A stretch of 64,000 bases of DNA from an uncultured Clostridia bacterium (GTDB lineage Bacteria; Bacillota; Clostridia; TANB77; CAG-465): positions 1 through 64,000 of the forward strand of contig CALXES010000003.1 of NCBI GenBank assembly GCA_944387385.1, in the 5' to 3' direction. Under the pieces are notes generated by a model, which was not told where the DNA came from, did no database searches, and saw only the letters and a list, made by a program, of their open reading frames with translations. Each line of letters begins with the position of its first letter. The first letter of the stretch is position 1. A program made the translations under genes and the position numbers. This document shows, piece by piece, positions 35,113 through 44,042 of this stretch.

Positions 35113-38100
35113 TTATTTTTTCATCTTCATTTTCTTATTACTAACAGTATATTTTTTTACTACTTCTCTTCTTTTTAAGTTGTCTTTGGCAACTGTTATT
35201 AATAATTTTATTCTATTTATTTGGTTTGTCTGACTTGCTCCTGGATCATAATCTATAGGTGAAATATTGGCTTCAGGGAATTTTTTTCTTATAGTCTTTA
35301 TTACACCTTTACCAACGACATGATTTGGAAGACAAGCAAATGGTTGAACACATACAATGTTTGGAATATCATTTTCAATAAATTCTATCATTTCGGCAGT
35401 TAAGAACCAACCTTCTCCTGTCTGATTTCCAATAGATAAAATATCTTGAACTTTATCTTCTAAATGCCAAATATCACATGGAGGCAAATATCCTTTTTTA
35501 GATTTTTGAAGTGCAATTTTTGCATCTTTTTCAAATTCATCCATAAACTTTATTGCAACTTTGCTAATTTGTGCAATAAATTTATCCTTCTTTAAAAGTT
35601 TACTAGTTGTAACGGCATGTGTTCCCATATATTTAACAAATCCCATAAAATCTGGCATTACAACTTCTGCTCCCTCTTGCTCTAACACATCTATAACGTA
35701 GTTATTTCCAAAAGGATGATATTTAATTAAAATCTCACCAACAACACCTACTCTAGGCTTCTTAATATTTCTATTTATTTGTATATTTTCAAAATCATCA
35801 ACCATCTGATATATTCCAGCCTTAAAGTCTTTATTAGTACCATTTTTTATTATATCTTTAGCTTTATCTAGCCATTTATTATATACTTTTTCTGTTTCAC
35901 CTTTTTTAACCTCATATGCTCTATTTTTAAGTAGCATCTTTTGAAGTAAATCTCCATATACTATTGCCTTTAAAAGCCTTACTGCAAGTGGTATTGTTAT
36001 TTTAAAGCCACTTGTCTTTTCCATCCCCTTAACATTAAATGAAATAATAGGAATGTTTGGATAGCCAGCATCCTTTAATGCTTTTCGTATAAATCCTATA
36101 TAATTTGTTGCTCTACAGCCTCCTCCTGTTTGTGACATTATTAGTGCTGTTTTATTTAAGTCATACTCTCCGCTTTCTAAAGCTTCAATCATTTGACCTG
36201 TTGTTATTATTGAAGGATAGCAAGCATCATTATTTACATATTTTAAGCCTGTTTCAATTGTATGCTCTGTACACTCTCTTAATAACTTAACGTTATAACC
36301 TTCTGCTTCAAGAGCAGGTAAAAGAAGCTCAAAATGAATTGGTGCCATTTGTGGAACAAGAATTGTATAACCATTTTCTTTCATTTCTTTAGTAAATTTT
36401 ACTTTATCTATTTCATATTCTCCAAGTTTTTCATCATAATTTGGTTTATTTTCTTTTCCTTGATTATTTTGCATCCTTTTATTCATACTTGCAAGTAGTG
36501 ATCTTATACGAATTCTAACAGCTCCAAGATTATTTATTTCGTCTATTTTAATTAAAGTATACATATTATTATAGCTTGTTAGTATCTCTTCTACTTCATC
36601 TGTTGTAACAGCATCTACACCACAACCAAACGAATTAAGTTGTATCATTTCTAAGAAATCATGTCTTCCGACAAATTCAGCTGCAGCATATAGCCTTGAA
36701 TGATAAACCCACTGATCAACAACTCTAATAGGACGTCTAACCTCTGCTTTATCTGACACACTATCTTCAGACAAAACACAAAGTCCTAGGCTTGTAATTA
36801 ATGTATCAATACCGTGATTTATCTCAGGATCAACATGATATGGACGCCCTGCAAGAACAATACCTCTTAAATTATTCTCTTTTATATAGTCTATAATTTC
36901 TTGTCCTTTTTTATGAACATCATCTCTAAATTTTTGATATTCTTTTTCAGCCTCTTTAGCAGCTTTTAATACTTCACTTCTTTTAAAATTATATTCTTTA
37001 AACTCTGGCAGATCCATAACCGCTTCTGTAAGTGGTTTTGCTTCAAAAGGTAAAAAAGGATTTATATATTTTGCATCTTTTAGCTCTTCTACATTATTAC
37101 GTATAACTTCTGAATATGAAGCAACAATAGGACAATTGTACTTGTTATCTGCCTCATCAAATTCTTTTCTTGAATATGATATGCAAGGGTAAAATATAGT
37201 TTTAATCCCTTTATCTATTAAACTCATAATATGTCCATGAGCAAGTTTTGCTGGATAACAAACAGACTCAGAAGGCATAGATTCCATACCTTTTTCATAA
37301 GTTTTCCTATTACTTTTTTCAGATATTATTACTCTAAATCCCAAATTAGTAAAAAATGTAAACCAGAAAGGATAATCTTCATACATATTTAAAACTCTAG
37401 GTATACCTATTGTTCCTCTTGGAGCTTTATCTTCATCAAGAGGCTTATATGAAAATAATCTCTCGTTTTTATATTTATACATATTTGGTAAATCTTTTGT
37501 TGTATCAGTATTACCTTCACCTTTTTCGCATCTATTTCCTGATACAAACCTTTTACCATTTCCAAATTTACTAATTGTAAGTCTACAATTATTTTCACAT
37601 TTTCCACATCTAGCATGTGTTATTTTTATATCTAGATTGTCTATTTGTTCTGGTGTAAGCATAGTTGATTTATAATAATCATCTTCATTTGCAATAAATT
37701 GTTCTTTTGCAAGAAGTGCAACACCATAAGCTCCCATAAGTCCAGCGATATCTGGTCTTATAACGTTTCTACCAGTTACTTTTTCAAAGCTTCTTAAAAC
37801 TGCATCATTATAGAATGTTCCACCTTGAACTACAATATTTTTTCCAAGTTTTCTCACATCACGTATCTTCATTACTTTTTGAATAGCATTTTTTACCACC
37901 GAATATGAAAGACCACTTGAAATATCTCCAACAGATGCTCCTTCTTTTTGTGCCTGTTTAATTCTAGAATTCATAAACACTGTACATCTTGATCCTAAAT
38001 CTACTGGTGCTTTTGAATGTATTGCCTCGTCAACAAACTCTTCAATACTAACACCTAAACTCTTAGCAAATGTTTCTATAAAAGAACCACAACCAGATGA

Positions 38101-39435
38101 ACATGCTTCATTTAGCATTATATTATCTATAGCTTCATTTTTTAGCCTAATATACTTCATATCTTGGCCACCAATATCAATAATGCTATTTACTTTTGGC
38201 ATAAATTCTTTTGCAGCAGTGTAATGAGCTATAGTCTCTATTTCACTTAAGTCAATATTAAGTGCTGCCTGAATAAGTTTTTCTCCATATCCTGTAACTC
38301 CTGCAAATCTTAATATTGCTCCTTCAGGAATATTTTTGTATAACTCTTTTATCATAGAAATAACGCTAGACAATGGATTACCATTATTGCTTCCATATAG
38401 TGAGTAAAGTAAAGCTCCATTCATATCAATCGCTACAAGCTTAGTTGTAGTAGAGCCAGCATCAATTCCAACAAAGATATCTCCTTTATATGTCTTTAAA
38501 TCTCCTCTTTTTACTTTATCTTTATCATGTCTTTGTTTAAATTCGTTATAATCTTCTTCGCTTTCAAATAAAGGTGGCAAAGGCTTTGTTTCAACATATT
38601 TAGCATCCTTAAAGCTATCTAATTTCTTTACTAAGTCTCTATAATTAATTTCTTCTGTATCTAAAGATGCAAGAGCTGCTCCTTTTGCAACTAATAAATG
38701 AGCATCTTCTGGTACTATTATTTCATCGTCTTTTAATTTTAAAGTCTCAATAAATCTATTTCTAAGCTCAGGTAAATAATTTAAAGGTCCACCAAGAAAA
38801 GCAACTTTTCCTTTAATTGGTCTACCGCATGCAAGACCACTTATTGTTTGATTTACAACAGCTTGAAATATTGAAGTAGCAATATCTTCTTTTCTCGCTC
38901 CCTCATTTATTAATGGTTGTACATCAGTTTTAGCAAACACACCACATCTTGAAGCAATAGGATATATCACTTCATGTCCTTTTGATAGTTCATTTAATCC
39001 AGCTGTATCTGTATTAAGTAATGATGCCATTTGATCAAGGAATGCTCCTGTACCTCCAGCACAAGTTCCATTCATTCTTTGCTCTATAAACTTATCAAAA
39101 TAAATAATCTTTGCATCTTCTCCTCCTAGCTCTATAACAACATCAGTTTGTGGTATATACTTTTCAACAGCTCTTTTACAAGAAATAACTTCTTGTATAA
39201 ACTGCATACCGAGTATTTTAGAAATTTCTAGCGCTCCTGAACCGGTAAGAGCAATAGTATATGATGCATTAGGAAAATCCTTAACTAACTTCTTTAATAC
39301 TTCATATATTGTATTCTTAGTATCTGAATGGTGCCTTGTATAATTTGTATATACTTCTTCTAATTTATCATTCATTACTACGATTTTTACAGTAGTTGAA
39401 CCAACATCAAGCCCAACATGTAGTATCTTTTTCAT
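35113..39435 (-). CDS. Fused 2-hydroxyacyl-CoA dehydratase activase-related protein
   Basis: 1440 residues from ATG 39435, chosen because GGGGTGG lies 8 nt before it; the frame extends to 39504 without a ribosome site. Two ASKHA/BadF-type ATPase domains begin LHVGLDVGSTTVK (about 4-16) and FVGIDAGSTTTK (about 315-326). Each has a Cys/Gly loop for a bridging [4Fe-4S] cluster (CAGGTGAF, CSSGCGSF). A CxxC-bearing DUF2229-like module and HgdB-like dehydratase-related domains follow. Common as a single giant gene in Clostridia; substrate unknown. Monocistronic. Confidence 0.88.
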   Translation of the reverse strand: MKKILHVGLDVGSTTVKIVVMNDKLEEVYTNYTRHHSDTKNTIYEVLKKLVKDFPNASYTIALTGSGALEISKILGMQFIQEVISCKRAVEKYIPQTDVVIELGGEDAKIIYFDKFIEQRMNGTCAGGTGAFLDQMASLLNTDTAGLNELSKGHEVIYPIASRCGVFAKTDVQPLINEGARKEDIATSIFQAVVNQTISGLACGRPIKGKVAFLGGPLNYLPELRNRFIETLKLKDDEIIVPEDAHLLVAKGAALASLDTEEINYRDLVKKLDSFKDAKYVETKPLPPLFESEEDYNEFKQRHDKDKVKRGDLKTYKGDIFVGIDAGSTTTKLVAIDMNGALLYSLYGSNNGNPLSSVISMIKELYKNIPEGAILRFAGVTGYGEKLIQAALNIDLSEIETIAHYTAAKEFMPKVNSIIDIGGQDMKYIRLKNEAIDNIMLNEACSSGCGSFIETFAKSLGVSIEEFVDEAIHSKAPVDLGSRCTVFMNSRIKQAQKEGASVGDISSGLSYSVVKNAIQKVMKIRDVRKLGKNIVVQGGTFYNDAVLRSFEKVTGRNVIRPDIAGLMGAYGVALLAKEQFIANEDDYYKSTMLTPEQIDNLDIKITHARCGKCENNCRLTISKFGNGKRFVSGNRCEKGEGNTDTTKDLPNMYKYKNERLFSYKPLDEDKAPRGTIGIPRVLNMYEDYPFWFTFFTNLGFRVIISEKSNRKTYEKGMESMPSESVCYPAKLAHGHIMSLIDKGIKTIFYPCISYSRKEFDEADNKYNCPIVASYSEVIRNNVEELKDAKYINPFLPFEAKPLTEAVMDLPEFKEYNFKRSEVLKAAKEAEKEYQKFRDDVHKKGQEIIDYIKENNLRGIVLAGRPYHVDPEINHGIDTLITSLGLCVLSEDSVSDKAEVRRPIRVVDQWVYHSRLYAAAEFVGRHDFLEMIQLNSFGCGVDAVTTDEVEEILTSYNNMYTLIKIDEINNLGAVRIRIRSLLASMNKRMQNNQGKENKPNYDEKLGEYEIDKVKFTKEMKENGYTILVPQMAPIHFELLLPALEAEGYNVKLLRECTEHTIETGLKYVNNDACYPSIITTGQMIEALESGEYDLNKTALIMSQTGGGCRATNYIGFIRKALKDAGYPNIPIISFNVKGMEKTSGFKITIPLAVRLLKAIVYGDLLQKMLLKNRAYEVKKGETEKVYNKWLDKAKDIIKNGTNKDFKAGIYQMVDDFENIQINRNIKKPRVGVVGEILIKYHPFGNNYVIDVLEQEGAEVVMPDFMGFVKYMGTHAVTTSKLLKKDKFIAQISKVAIKFMDEFEKDAKIALQKSKKGYLPPCDIWHLEDKVQDILSIGNQTGEGWFLTAEMIEFIENDIPNIVCVQPFACLPNHVVGKGVIKTIRKKFPEANISPIDYDPGASQTNQINRIKLLITVAKDNLKRREVVKKYTVSNKKMKMKK

Positions 39436-39462
39436 ATTGTATTCCACCCCATTTTTATCTAT

Positions 39463-39471
39463 TTTTCGACA
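39463..39471 (-). promoter_or_regulatory. Possible Spo0A-box-like site before the activase gene
   Basis: The minus strand reads TGTCGAAAA, a match to the Spo0A box TGTCGAA, 28 bp upstream of the start codon. A single 7-mer is expected by chance a few times in a window of this size and composition, so this is weak alone. Confidence 0.3.
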
Positions 39472-39535
39472 TATATATGATATCACAAAGTAATAAAAAG
39501 TCAATAAACATAACTACAGCTATTGTCATAAAACA

Positions 39536-39564
39536 TTGTATTCTCAAGCATTTTATGTTATAAT
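39536..39564 (+). promoter_or_regulatory. Promoter of the HD-domain gene
   Basis: TTGTAT (39536-39541) and TATAAT (39559-39564), 17-bp spacing. Confidence 0.65.
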
Positions 39565-39617
39565 TTTTTTGCAAAAAAAAAATGAATTTTTTAAATAATT
39601 TTAAAAGAGGTGATTTT

Positions 39618-40289
39618 ATGAATAGAAATGATAATATACTTAGATTTTATTTACTTGCAACATCACTAAAAAACAAAATTCGTCAAGGCTCTATTTATTG
39701 GAATGTTTCATCTCCAAGAAGAGAGAGTATAGCAGAACACGTTTACGATACTTGTATGCTTGCAATAGCTATTCATTCAGAATATCAAATGAATATTAAC
39801 ATAGCAAAAGTAATAATGATGCTAGTTATACATGAGCTTGAAGAAATAATAATTGGAGATATTACACCTTTTGATAAAACTAGTCCAATAGAAAAAGAAA
39901 AGCTAGGTAAAAAAGCTGTTGAAGAAATTGTATCTTGTCTAATATTAAAAGATGAATATATTTCTCTTACAAATGAATTTAATAGCCAAGAAACAAAAGA
40001 AGCAAAATTTGCATATCTATGTGATAAACTTGACTTTGATTTACAGATGAAACTATATACAGATCAAGGTTATATAAAACTAGATGAGTCAAATACATCA
40101 CCAGTTTTTAAAAATGCTACTATTCAAAAAATGATAAAAAACGGCGCTAAAAGTCCAAATGAAATATTTTATGGTTATGATGTTAAAAAGTATAATAACT
40201 ATCCGGACTTTAGACAGCTATTAGACTATGCATATAGTCTGGATTTAGCAAAACTATTAGAAAAGTATTTAAAAGAGGAGTTTGATTAA
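39618..40289 (+). CDS. HD-domain hydrolase (YfbR/HD family 5'-nucleotidase-like)
   Basis: 223 residues from ATG 39618 (AAGAGGTG ribosome site). Metal-binding signature: the early H in IAEHVYDTC, then HELEEIIIGDITP (H and E of an HE-type variant of HD, and D) and a late CDKLDFDLQ (D). This layout matches HD-superfamily phosphohydrolases such as YfbR or the HDDC2-type nucleotidases. Likely dephosphorylates deoxynucleoside monophosphates. Monocistronic. Confidence 0.85.
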   Translation: MNRNDNILRFYLLATSLKNKIRQGSIYWNVSSPRRESIAEHVYDTCMLAIAIHSEYQMNINIAKVIMMLVIHELEEIIIGDITPFDKTSPIEKEKLGKKAVEEIVSCLILKDEYISLTNEFNSQETKEAKFAYLCDKLDFDLQMKLYTDQGYIKLDESNTSPVFKNATIQKMIKNGAKSPNEIFYGYDVKKYNNYPDFRQLLDYAYSLDLAKLLEKYLKEEFD

Positions 40290-40304
40290 TTCAAGCTCTT
40301 TTTT
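40278..40304 (+). terminator. Terminator of the HD-domain gene
   Basis: GAGTTTGA / TCAAGCTC stem (one G-U) overlapping the stop, followed by T6. Confidence 0.7.
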
Positions 40305-40389
40305 ATTGTCAAATACAAAAAATAATGATATAATTCATTAAACATCAATGATATTGTTTCCAAAATTAATATTTTTAGGAGGGATACGA

Positions 40390-40983
40390 ATGATAAAAAT
40401 TAAAATCTGGGGAAATATAACTGAAAAGACGTCAAGTCTTGTTGAAAATGCAGTCTCATCTATTATAGATGAAGAAGAACCTGTAATTTTAGTCATAAAC
40501 TCTAGTGGTGGTATAATGAATGATGCAATAATAATATATAATTTATTAAGTGGATTACCAAATCCATTAATAACAGTAACAATGGGAAAGTGCTTTAGTG
40601 CTGCCACATTAATATTTAATTGTGGTAAAAAACGGTATATTACTAAACATTCAGAATATATGATACATCAACCATCTTTAATTCTATCTAATGCGTATAA
40701 CTTTTCTGAAATAAAAAAAGTCAAAAATCATTTAGCTTATACACTAAATATATTTAAAAAATATTATCTAAATAATAATATCAACATTCCAAAGAAAAAA
40801 TTAGATTATGCTTTTAAATATGGTAATGATTTATATTTGAATTATAAAGAATGCTTAAAATATGATATTGCAACTAATGTATTTAAAAGCTGGAATGAAT
40901 TATTAAAAAAAGAAAACATTGATACTACTAAAGAAAAGATATTACTATTTGAAGTTTCTGACAATTTAATTGAAGAAGAATAA
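40390..40983 (+). CDS. ClpP/SDH-family serine peptidase-like protein
   Basis: 197 residues from ATG 40390 (TAGGAGGG before it). ClpP-like fold: the NSSGG oxyanion strand, GKCFSAATLI with a Ser in place near the usual GxAAS nucleophile, and MIHQP with the catalytic His. The final acidic residue is unclear. The sequence is divergent from housekeeping ClpP and lacks a neighbouring Clp ATPase or phage genes. It may be a stand-alone peptidase similar to prophage head-maturation types, or an inactive relative. Confidence 0.75.
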   Translation: MIKIKIWGNITEKTSSLVENAVSSIIDEEEPVILVINSSGGIMNDAIIIYNLLSGLPNPLITVTMGKCFSAATLIFNCGKKRYITKHSEYMIHQPSLILSNAYNFSEIKKVKNHLAYTLNIFKKYYLNNNINIPKKKLDYAFKYGNDLYLNYKECLKYDIATNVFKSWNELLKKENIDTTKEKILLFEVSDNLIEEE

Positions 40984-41003
40984 AAATTCTTCTTTTTTTT
41001 TAT
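40974..41003. terminator. Bidirectional terminator
   Basis: AGAAGAAT / ATTCTTCT stem overlapping the ClpP-like stop, with long T-run; the convergent CwlD gene ends at 41000. Confidence 0.8.
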
Positions 41004-41719
41004 TTAAAAAACTCTTGTATTCCTATAAAAATCCCCCAAGCTAATTTGTCTTGATACTCATCTTCTTGAAGCTTTTTTGCTTCTTCCTCATTAGACAAGA
41101 AGCCACATTCAACCGTAACTGTTGTATTTTCAACATTATCCATTATATATATTCCTTTTAGCGGTAAAGCCACTCTATTATTTGGAGTAGAAATAGATTT
41201 ATTTAATCCCTCCTGTATACAATTTGCAAGCTTTATACTCTCTTCACTATCTGCTTGATAAAAAGTTTGCCATCCACTATATATGCTCTCTGGATACTTA
41301 TTTAGATGGATTGAAACAAAAATATCTACATCTTCTTGATTTCCAATAGCTACTCTATTTTTTATATCACTTACTTTCATTTGTTTTATTGTATCACTAC
41401 TATCTGCAGAATAAATACCATTTTCATCACTTCGTGTTAAATATACAATTCCTCCACTTTGTTCTATTAAAGATTGTAATTTTAATGCGATTTTTAAATT
41501 TATTGCCTCCTCAGTAGTGCCATATAATCCCACTGCTCCCTCATCTGGTTTACCATGCCCAGCATCTATAACAACAACATGAGATGTAACGGCTGTTGAA
41601 TTAGTCGTAACACTCTCTTTTTCATTTTTTATTTTTAAAATACCAGCGACTATAAATGAATATACTAAAAATATACAAAAGGCAATAAAATATACAACTC
41701 TTTTTTTCAATTTTTCCAC
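41000..41719 (-). CDS. cwlD: N-acetylmuramoyl-L-alanine amidase CwlD
   Basis: 239 residues, the usual CwlD length. One N-terminal membrane helix (about 8-27), then an Amidase_3 domain with IDAGHGKPDEGA (zinc His and first Glu region), EEAINLKIALKL, VSIHLNKYP (second His) and VECGFLSNEEE (catalytic Glu). CwlD starts muramic-delta-lactam synthesis in the spore cortex. Single gene; start not preceded by a strong GGAGG but by AGGTGG. Confidence 0.88.
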   Translation of the reverse strand: MEKLKKRVVYFIAFCIFLVYSFIVAGILKIKNEKESVTTNSTAVTSHVVVIDAGHGKPDEGAVGLYGTTEEAINLKIALKLQSLIEQSGGIVYLTRSDENGIYSADSSDTIKQMKVSDIKNRVAIGNQEDVDIFVSIHLNKYPESIYSGWQTFYQADSEESIKLANCIQEGLNKSISTPNNRVALPLKGIYIMDNVENTTVTVECGFLSNEEEAKKLQEDEYQDKLAWGIFIGIQEFFK

Positions 41720-41777
41720 CTATTACATATTATGGTGGTATACCTAAAAAAATTCTAAGTGTACTTTAAATTTAAAA

Positions 41778-41809
41778 AAACTAGATTAAAAAATAATCTA
41801 GTTTTTTAT
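41778..41809 (-). terminator. Terminator of the sigma/membrane-partner unit
   Basis: AAACTAGATTA / TAATCTAGTTT stem with A-rich flank giving a U-tract on the minus strand, just after the stop at 41813. Confidence 0.85.
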
Positions 41810-41812
41810 AAA

Positions 41813-42043
41813 TTATACTAAAGATTTAAAAATCTCACTAAATAGCTCTATATTATCTTGTAGTTTTAATTGTATAACAAAAATTAAAACAGTTAAAATA
41901 GCTAAAATAATTATTCCAGTAATTATATATTTAAAAAATTTAATTCTTTTTTTAAATTTAGAATAATCAACGCTAAACATACCATGTGGTACTTCTATTT
42001 TTTTATATTTTTCTTCAAGAATTTTATCTATATCCTTTGACAT
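41813..42043 (-). CDS. Small membrane protein, putative anti-sigma partner
   Basis: 76 residues from ATG 42043 (GAGG 8-9 nt upstream; the frame extends to 42058). A cytoplasmic N-terminus of about 38 residues, one membrane helix (about 40-60) and a short outside tail. It overlaps the ECF sigma stop, the standard position for an anti-sigma factor, but it is too short for a classic anti-sigma domain. Role inferred from position only. Confidence 0.6.
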   Translation of the reverse strand: MSKDIDKILEEKYKKIEVPHGMFSVDYSKFKKRIKFFKYIITGIIILAILTVLIFVIQLKLQDNIELFSEIFKSLV

Positions 42044-42044
42044 A

Positions 42045-42566
42045 TTATTTATCCTCATATCTATTTCTTATTTTTTCTTTAATTCTACTGATTCTCATTC
42101 TTAATGTACCTTCTCTAATATTTAATATTTGACTCATTTCAGTTATACTAAAGTCTTGTGAATATCTCATGGTTATAATGGTTTTTTCTTCTTCATTTAA
42201 AAAATCTATCATTTCAAAAAAGTTTTGTTCTCCTTCTAACTTAAGATATTCATTTTCTTTATCTGGTAGATTATTTACAATAGAATCTTCAAAACTCAAA
42301 ACAGATTCTTTCTTTTGTCTTATTATATCGTTACAATTATTAATTAATATTCTTATTATCCAAGGTTTAAAACAAGTTACTCTCTTTAAATACCATAAAC
42401 TCCTATATATATCAAATAATGTCTCCTGTATTGCATCTTCAACATCTGCTTCATTTTTTAATCTTACTACCGCTATAGAATACATTTCTGTTTTGTATTC
42501 TCGAACAATGTTCTCAAAAGCATCAATGTCTCCATTTTTTGCTAAATTTATAATATTCTCTTCCAT
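42045..42566 (-). CDS. ECF-type RNA polymerase sigma factor
   Basis: 173 residues. Sigma region 2 (about 10-75: FENIVREYKTEMYSIAVVRL then DVEDAIQETLFDIYRSLWYL) and region 4 helix-turn-helix (about 115-165: EEKTIITMRYSQDFSITEMS then NIREGTLRMRISRIKEKI), with no region 3, as in ECF sigma. A small membrane gene follows, translationally coupled. The target regulon cannot be read from here. An unrelated secreted-protein gene lies upstream behind a terminator. Confidence 0.9.
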   Translation of the reverse strand: MEENIINLAKNGDIDAFENIVREYKTEMYSIAVVRLKNEADVEDAIQETLFDIYRSLWYLKRVTCFKPWIIRILINNCNDIIRQKKESVLSFEDSIVNNLPDKENEYLKLEGEQNFFEMIDFLNEEEKTIITMRYSQDFSITEMSQILNIREGTLRMRISRIKEKIRNRYEDK

Positions 42567-42596
42567 AATCTTCCTCTTCTACCTTATTATATCATA

Positions 42597-42627
42597 AAAA
42601 AGGGACTTAGTACACCTACTAAATCCC
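42597..42627 (-). terminator. Terminator of the 247-residue exported protein
   Basis: Minus-strand GGGATTTAGT / ACTAAGTCCC stem (one T-G) followed by T-run, between the exported-protein gene and the sigma gene. Confidence 0.82.
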
Positions 42628-42640
42628 ACACAACAAAAAC

Positions 42641-43384
42641 TTATTCTACTTCTTCGCTATTATTAATATATGTATTAATATAATTTTGCAATGATTCAAA
42701 TTCACCTGTTTTATTATTCATAACTTGTAATGTATCAATACTATAGTTTTGCACACTTAATCTATTTGCATAATTAACATTAAGCTTTCTTAGTCCCATA
42801 TCAAGTCCAATTATCTCATATTTATCATTATTTTTCTTTAAATAAATTAAGTATGTATAACCTTCTTCTATTTCGATGTCATCTGAGATTACAATATTAA
42901 TATATGTATTGTCTAAATCAATATCTACTCCAGCTTGTTGTCGTAAATATGCACGTTTTAAGTTTGCATTAACTGGTTGAGTATCTTCCCATTCAGCCAT
43001 ATTCATTACTCCACCATTTTTAATATACTCTACTACTTGTCCTTGTTGTAAATCACCTTGTAAAGTTTGATTTATTAGCAATTTACCTGTTGTTACACCA
43101 AATAGTCCAGTTTCCGGATCACCATCATCAAGTGAAATTACAGAAGCTATTACTATATCATCTGCATCTTCTCCTAGGCTCTCAGGTGTATAGGCCTCTT
43201 CAAGGCACAAGTCTACGCTACAGTCTTGCATATTGTCAAGCATATCCTGAGTAATATATGAAGTAACTTCATATTCTCTTGTTGGATCTATTTTTGTTTT
43301 GCCAAAACTAGATACTCCATAAACGACAACAGCGCTCAGACCTAATGCGATAAACAAAAATATAAGCATAGTTTTTCTTTTCAT
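42641..43384 (-). CDS. Membrane-anchored extracellular protein of unknown function
   Basis: 247 residues from ATG 43384 (AGGGGGAATT ribosome site; the frame extends upstream without one). N-terminal hydrophobic segment (about 6-22) acts as signal anchor or signal peptide. The extracellular part is acidic, with DLCLEEAY, a possible disulfide pair of Cys, and beta-strand character. Resembles uncharacterised secreted proteins of clostridia. Monocistronic. Confidence 0.68.
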   Translation of the reverse strand: MKRKTMLIFLFIALGLSAVVVYGVSSFGKTKIDPTREYEVTSYITQDMLDNMQDCSVDLCLEEAYTPESLGEDADDIVIASVISLDDGDPETGLFGVTTGKLLINQTLQGDLQQGQVVEYIKNGGVMNMAEWEDTQPVNANLKRAYLRQQAGVDIDLDNTYINIVISDDIEIEEGYTYLIYLKKNNDKYEIIGLDMGLRKLNVNYANRLSVQNYSIDTLQVMNNKTGEFESLQNYINTYINNSEEVE

Positions 43385-43498
43385 AACAGAATTCCCCCTA
43401 TATAGTTGTACAACATCTAAGCTACATAATTTAGTTCGTTGAATTTGCATCTATAATATAGACGGAAATTTTTCCAATTTTGTCACATAAAATTGAAA

Positions 43499-43533
43499 AA
43501 AACTTAAAAATTTTAAAAATTTTTAAGTTTTTC
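43499..43533 (-). terminator. Terminator of the Nudix gene
   Basis: AAACTTAAAAATTT / AAATTTTTAAGTTT hairpin with T-rich minus-strand tail, just after the stop at 43546. Confidence 0.75.
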
Positions 43534-43545
43534 TATAAAATTATA

Positions 43546-44028
43546 CTATTTTTTGTCATAAATTATAAAATGTTTAAGTTCTTTTTTAGTATTTTTTAAA
43601 AGTTCTAATTTTAAAAACTCTGGTTTAAAATTATCTAACTTATTAATCTCTAACCATTTAAACTCTAATTTTACTTTCTCATATTTATCATCTTCTATTA
43701 CCAAATAATCTTTTTGAATAACTTTAGTTTTAGGTTTAAGTAAGTAATAAAATCCAAGTTCATGAAAATGTCCTAGTTTTCCTTCAAAGAAATTCTCTGT
43801 TACATATAATAATTTATCTATAACAATATCTATTCCAGTCTCTTCATAAAATTCTCTTAATATTGCTTCTTCTGTATTCTCCATTATCTCTACATGTCCA
43901 CCAGGCAAACAATAAAAACCGTTATTATTAATTTGAACAGTGAGAATTTTATTATCAACAATTAAAATTCCAGAAACTCTATATTTAAATTTAGTGTCAC
44001 CAAATGAAAATTTAATATCTTGTTTCAA
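43546..44028 (-). CDS. Nudix hydrolase
   Basis: 160 residues. Complete Nudix box from about 43: GGHVEIMENTEEAI then LREFYEETGID, fitting GX5EX7REUXEEXGU. Hydrolyses a nucleoside diphosphate-linked substrate, identity unknown. It lies 14 nt downstream of a radical SAM gene and shares its operon. Confidence 0.92.
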   Translation of the reverse strand: MKQDIKFSFGDTKFKYRVSGILIVDNKILTVQINNNGFYCLPGGHVEIMENTEEAILREFYEETGIDIVIDKLLYVTENFFEGKLGHFHELGFYYLLKPKTKVIQKDYLVIEDDKYEKVKLEFKWLEINKLDNFKPEFLKLELLKNTKKELKHFIIYDKK

Positions 44029-44042
44029 AGCTAAATCTCCTT

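Noticed and set aside
39463..39471. Strong Spo0A operator before the activase gene
   Set aside because: Only one half-site with no second box or conserved spacing; kept as a low-confidence feature rather than a claim.
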